Of a stretch of DNA of 32,823 bases, positions 31,148 through 32,823 are shown piece after piece. Source of the DNA: a virus; IMG/VR virus record IMGVR_UViG_3300045742_000170, positions 1 to 32,823 of that record, one strand, 5' to 3'. Made by a program: the position numbers and the translations under genes. Numbering within the stretch: position 1 is the stretch's first letter; each line of letters opens with the position of its first letter. The notes below the pieces were generated by a model. It was given only the letters and a program-made list of their open reading frames with translations. It was not told where the DNA came from and made no database searches.

Positions 31148-32224
31148 TTATTTATTTTCTTTGTTAAAGTAAATTAGGTAATAATACATTTGTCTTTCTT
31201 CATCCCAACCTTTTTCGATAAAGTTATCTGCACTTTCTTGGTTAATGAAGTCAAGCTTTATTTGCACGTTTGTATCAAGGTTAATTACACCTTTGTACTT
31301 TCTTCTTACTTCTGTAACTGCTGCATTTGCAATTGGGAAAGTAGTAACATCTTCAATACTATATTTAGCACCTTTATCTACTTTGAAATTTTTAAATTCT
31401 GGAAGCAGTTCCGGATTAAGTAATACTTCATTTAAGAAAGCAGTTTCTTCAAAGGTATCATTTTTAGCAAAGTGATTCATTGCTTTATTCATAAACATCA
31501 CCTCTTCTTTTTTATCTTCAGCAGGAAGTACAATTTCTTTAGCGAAATCTTGACAGAATTTAAGATACTTTTTAGTTAAGAAGTTTTCGTCTTGAAATAC
31601 ATCTATTGATAAAAAGTGTTCTAGCCAATAACGAGAATCATATCTATTACTATCAACTGTTAGAATTTTATAACCTTCTTCTTTTTTGTAATTGAAGATT
31701 AAACACCCTTTGTCTAATTTTTCAAGTGAAATGCCTTGATTTAAGACCATATCTAAATTAGAACCACTATCAATACCTTTTTCTTCTATTTGAAGGAAGT
31801 CGTGCTTAATTTCGCTTTTAAAGACACCAATCGCATCAACTATGTTGTTGTCAATTGAAACATTTGTAAAGTGAACTACATAAACTTCTCCATTTTTAAT
31901 ATGTGGATGATTTGATTGTTCAAATAAATGTTGTGTAATTTTCTTTGAAACTAAGTGTATTGCTTCTTCATTTCCAGAATAATTAAAAATGTCTTCAGCT
32001 AAATTGTACATTTCGTTGTATTCTAAATCAACTTCATGAGCAAATTGATAATAGTTTTCTTCTTTTTCTCTAAAAGGTTTTAGAAAAAACTCTTTTAGTA
32101 GAGGTATTATTTCATCTGAAACTTTAAATGGTTCATCAGATAAGAACATTTTTTCATTTCTACTTTTGTTCCCAATTTTATGAAGCGAAATAGCTTCAAT
32201 GTTCGCATTAAATAAGTTTATCAT
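31148..32224 (-). CDS. NA37-family nucleoid-associated protein (YejK/NdpA-like)
   Basis: 358 residues, full length for the Bacteroidota form of this family. Recognised from the near-continuous pattern: MINLFNANIEAISLHKIGNKSRNE, PLLKEFFLKPFREKEENYY, SGEVYVVHFTNV-like KNGEVYVVHFTN, DAIGVFKSEIKHDFLQ, LDKGCLIFNYKKEEGYKILTVD, YLKFCQDFAKEIVLPAEDKKEEVMFMNKAMNHFAKND, and the closing VQIKLDFINQESADNFIEKGWDEERQMYYYLIYFNK. It is a cytoplasmic protein; the E. coli relative associates with the nucleoid, and the exact role in Bacteroidota is unknown. It is on the opposite strand to the phage genes, separated by one shared terminator. It looks like an intact host gene, which suggests that the phage region ends here; carriage on the phage is the alternative. 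Confidence 0.85.
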   Translation of the reverse strand: MINLFNANIEAISLHKIGNKSRNEKMFLSDEPFKVSDEIIPLLKEFFLKPFREKEENYYQFAHEVDLEYNEMYNLAEDIFNYSGNEEAIHLVSKKITQHLFEQSNHPHIKNGEVYVVHFTNVSIDNNIVDAIGVFKSEIKHDFLQIEEKGIDSGSNLDMVLNQGISLEKLDKGCLIFNYKKEEGYKILTVDSNRYDSRYWLEHFLSIDVFQDENFLTKKYLKFCQDFAKEIVLPAEDKKEEVMFMNKAMNHFAKNDTFEETAFLNEVLLNPELLPEFKNFKVDKGAKYSIEDVTTFPIANAAVTEVRRKYKGVINLDTNVQIKLDFINQESADNFIEKGWDEERQMYYYLIYFNKENK

Positions 32225-32255
32225 ATTATTTGTTTTTAAATTTTTATTTAATTAA

Positions 32256-32300
32256 AGTTGTATATGCGCTACGTTGTAGCGGGTAGCCATTAGTTAGCAG
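32256..32300. other. GC-richer structured spacer between minus-strand genes (copy 1)
   Basis: In an otherwise A/T-rich context this spacer reads (plus strand) TTGTATATGCGCTAC, GTT, GTAGC, then GGGTAGCCATTA and GTTAGC (32293-32298), ending 5 bases before the stop of the 110-residue gene. GCTAC-GTT-GTAGC (32268-32280) is a small hairpin. A similar GTTAGC-ending spacer lies at 32673-32708. Bacteroidota chromosomes carry dispersed spacers of this look between small genes (recalled). Function unknown. Confidence 0.35.
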
Positions 32301-32305
32301 TAATA

Positions 32306-32638
32306 TTAAAGACGTTCCTTAATAAGATTTACACAATTTTTTACATTGTAACTCATTGCTTGTGTTTTTAATTCGCCTGTTTTTATATCATAAACTCCGA
32401 TACTATAACCATCATTTACACCTTGACAAATACTCATTGGATGCTCTAAATGTGCTGAAATTTTATCGAATAGTTTTTCAAATTGTTTAAAATCATCATC
32501 CGATAAAATACTACTGCTAACATCAGTTTGTAGCAATTGCAAGGCTTCTTTTCGTCTTTCTGCTTCTTGCTTTATTTGTTTTTTTAATAATGTAAAATCT
32601 TCGGTTGACATTATTTTTAATAATTTAGATATATGCAT
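32306..32638 (-). CDS. Unrecognised 110-residue protein, probably host
   Basis: The N-terminal half is helical and charged (SKLLKIMSTEDFTLLKKQIKQEAERRKEAL), the middle amphipathic (LSDDDFKQFEKLFDKISAHLEHP), and the C-terminus beta-like (GYSIGVYDIKTGELKTQAMSYNVKNCVNLI). No family recognised. The longer start (MHISKLLKIM) has an A-rich leader (ACACAAAAGAAA before ATG), so I keep it, but an internal ATG at residue 10 (MSTEDF) is possible. Same strand as the NA37 gene, separated from it by a GC-richer spacer, so the two look like units of a series rather than a tight operon. Confidence 0.5.
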   Translation of the reverse strand: MHISKLLKIMSTEDFTLLKKQIKQEAERRKEALQLLQTDVSSSILSDDDFKQFEKLFDKISAHLEHPMSICQGVNDGYSIGVYDIKTGELKTQAMSYNVKNCVNLIKERL

Positions 32639-32672
32639 TTTCTTTTGTGTTTGTTATTTTTAGTTATTATTA

Positions 32673-32708
32673 TTGCAACTACTACAAGCTGCGTGGCGTT
32701 AGCGGTAA
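32673..32708. other. GC-richer structured spacer between minus-strand genes (copy 2)
   Basis: Plus strand: TTGCAACTACTACAAGCTGC, GTGGC, then GTTAGC (32698-32703) and GGTAA. It begins after the A/T-rich leader of the 110-residue gene and runs into the stop codon of the next minus-strand gene. It shares the ending GTTAGC and a place between gene end and next leader with the spacer at 32256-32300, though the interiors differ. Confidence 0.3.
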
Positions 32709-32823
32709 TTTTTACCGAACCGTTCACGAAGTCTAATCATTCTTTGATTTAACATTACAAGCCTTTCGTTTTGTTGCTTAATTGCATTTAAGAAAGTTCT
32801 AATATCTTTTTTAGATGTGGTTT
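32699..32823 (-). CDS. Partial small helical protein, 5' end outside the window
   Basis: One minus-strand frame is open from the window edge (first full codon at 32819-32821) to a TAA at 32699-32701: 40 visible residues, SKKDIRTFLNAIKQQNERLV then MLNQRMIRLRERFGKNYR. Basic and helical, probably coiled coil. Too little to identify. A start at an internal ATG would leave about 18 residues, so a longer gene extending right is more likely. It ends inside the GC-richer spacer. Confidence 0.4.
   Translation of the reverse strand, partial: TTSKKDIRTFLNAIKQQNERLVMLNQRMIRLRERFGKNYR

Noticed and set aside
31190-31475. Plus-strand open frames opposite the NA37 gene
   Set aside because: Antisense shadows of a strongly recognisable protein; rich in C, F and S with no plausible start leader.
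32256-32300. Spacer taken as a true integron attC site
   Set aside because: GTTAGC lacks the GTTRRRY pattern and no matching RYYYAAC core at the right distance was found; kept only as an unexplained spacer.
1-32823. CRISPR arrays, tRNA or rRNA genes, IS elements, integrase, replication genes
   Set aside because: No regularly spaced repeats, cloverleaf-like intergenic stretch, transposase or recombinase motif was seen. All gene-free gaps are below 200 bases.

Overview
The window looks like DNA from a member of the Flavobacteriaceae (Bacteroidota). It is AT-rich (roughly 30% GC by eye), has no Shine-Dalgarno sequences, uses A/T-rich leaders before ATG, and carries TAnnTTTG -7 boxes typical of Bacteroidota promoters. 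Almost all of it (1-31110) is the late region of a tailed phage or prophage with short-tailed (podovirus-like, crAss-like/T7-like) gene order. No integrase, replication gene, tRNA, IS or CRISPR is visible, so the sequence alone does not settle whether this is a prophage or a phage genome. The last 1.7 kb (31148-32823, minus strand) reads like host chromosome, because it begins with a full-length NA37-family nucleoid-associated protein.

Layout, left to right. (1) 1-3010: a tightly overlapping plus-strand lysis-type cassette with two unrecognised proteins, a membrane-anchored GAF-like protein, a two-helix holin candidate, an L,D-transpeptidase-like (YkuD-fold) lysis enzyme candidate and a membrane-anchored coiled-coil spanin candidate. 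(2) 3056-6208: a protein that reads as two fused GroES-like domains, a small helical protein in the usual place of a small terminase, and the large terminase. (3) 6286-9122: portal and a small charged protein. (4) 9115-9495, minus: a lone secreted-protein gene (moron-like), ending in a 32-nt perfect palindrome shared with its convergent neighbour. (5) 9690-13373: scaffold candidate, HK97-fold major capsid protein, strong terminator, and a capsid-associated protein. (6) 13451-13967, minus: two small early-type genes. (7) 14098-21457: two connector/ring proteins, a 1552-residue tail hub ('muzzle'/nozzle) protein with adhesin-like C-terminal domains, its separately encoded C-terminal partner, and a GNAT-like protein. 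(8) 21536-31110: three internal virion ('cargo'/ejection) proteins of 200, 481 and 2504 residues, the same order as T7 gp14-gp15-gp16. (9) 31148-32823, minus: NA37 protein, an unrecognised 110-residue protein and a partial small protein, separated by unusual GC-richer spacers.

How it works together: the portal, scaffold and capsid protein build the head, perhaps with host GroEL and the phage tandem GroES-like protein; the terminase packages DNA; ring, hub and partner proteins form a short tail; the 200/481/2504-residue proteins probably travel inside the particle and are ejected; the left cassette breaks the cell envelope.

The most notable non-coding signal is a shared 11-4-11 dyad found before three separate operons (6210-6235, 14010-14035, 21461-21486), each followed by a TAnnTTTG box. 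A fourth operon (scaffold/capsid) has a different dyad abutting its -7 box. This suggests coordinated phage late transcription with a second, separately controlled capsid promoter.
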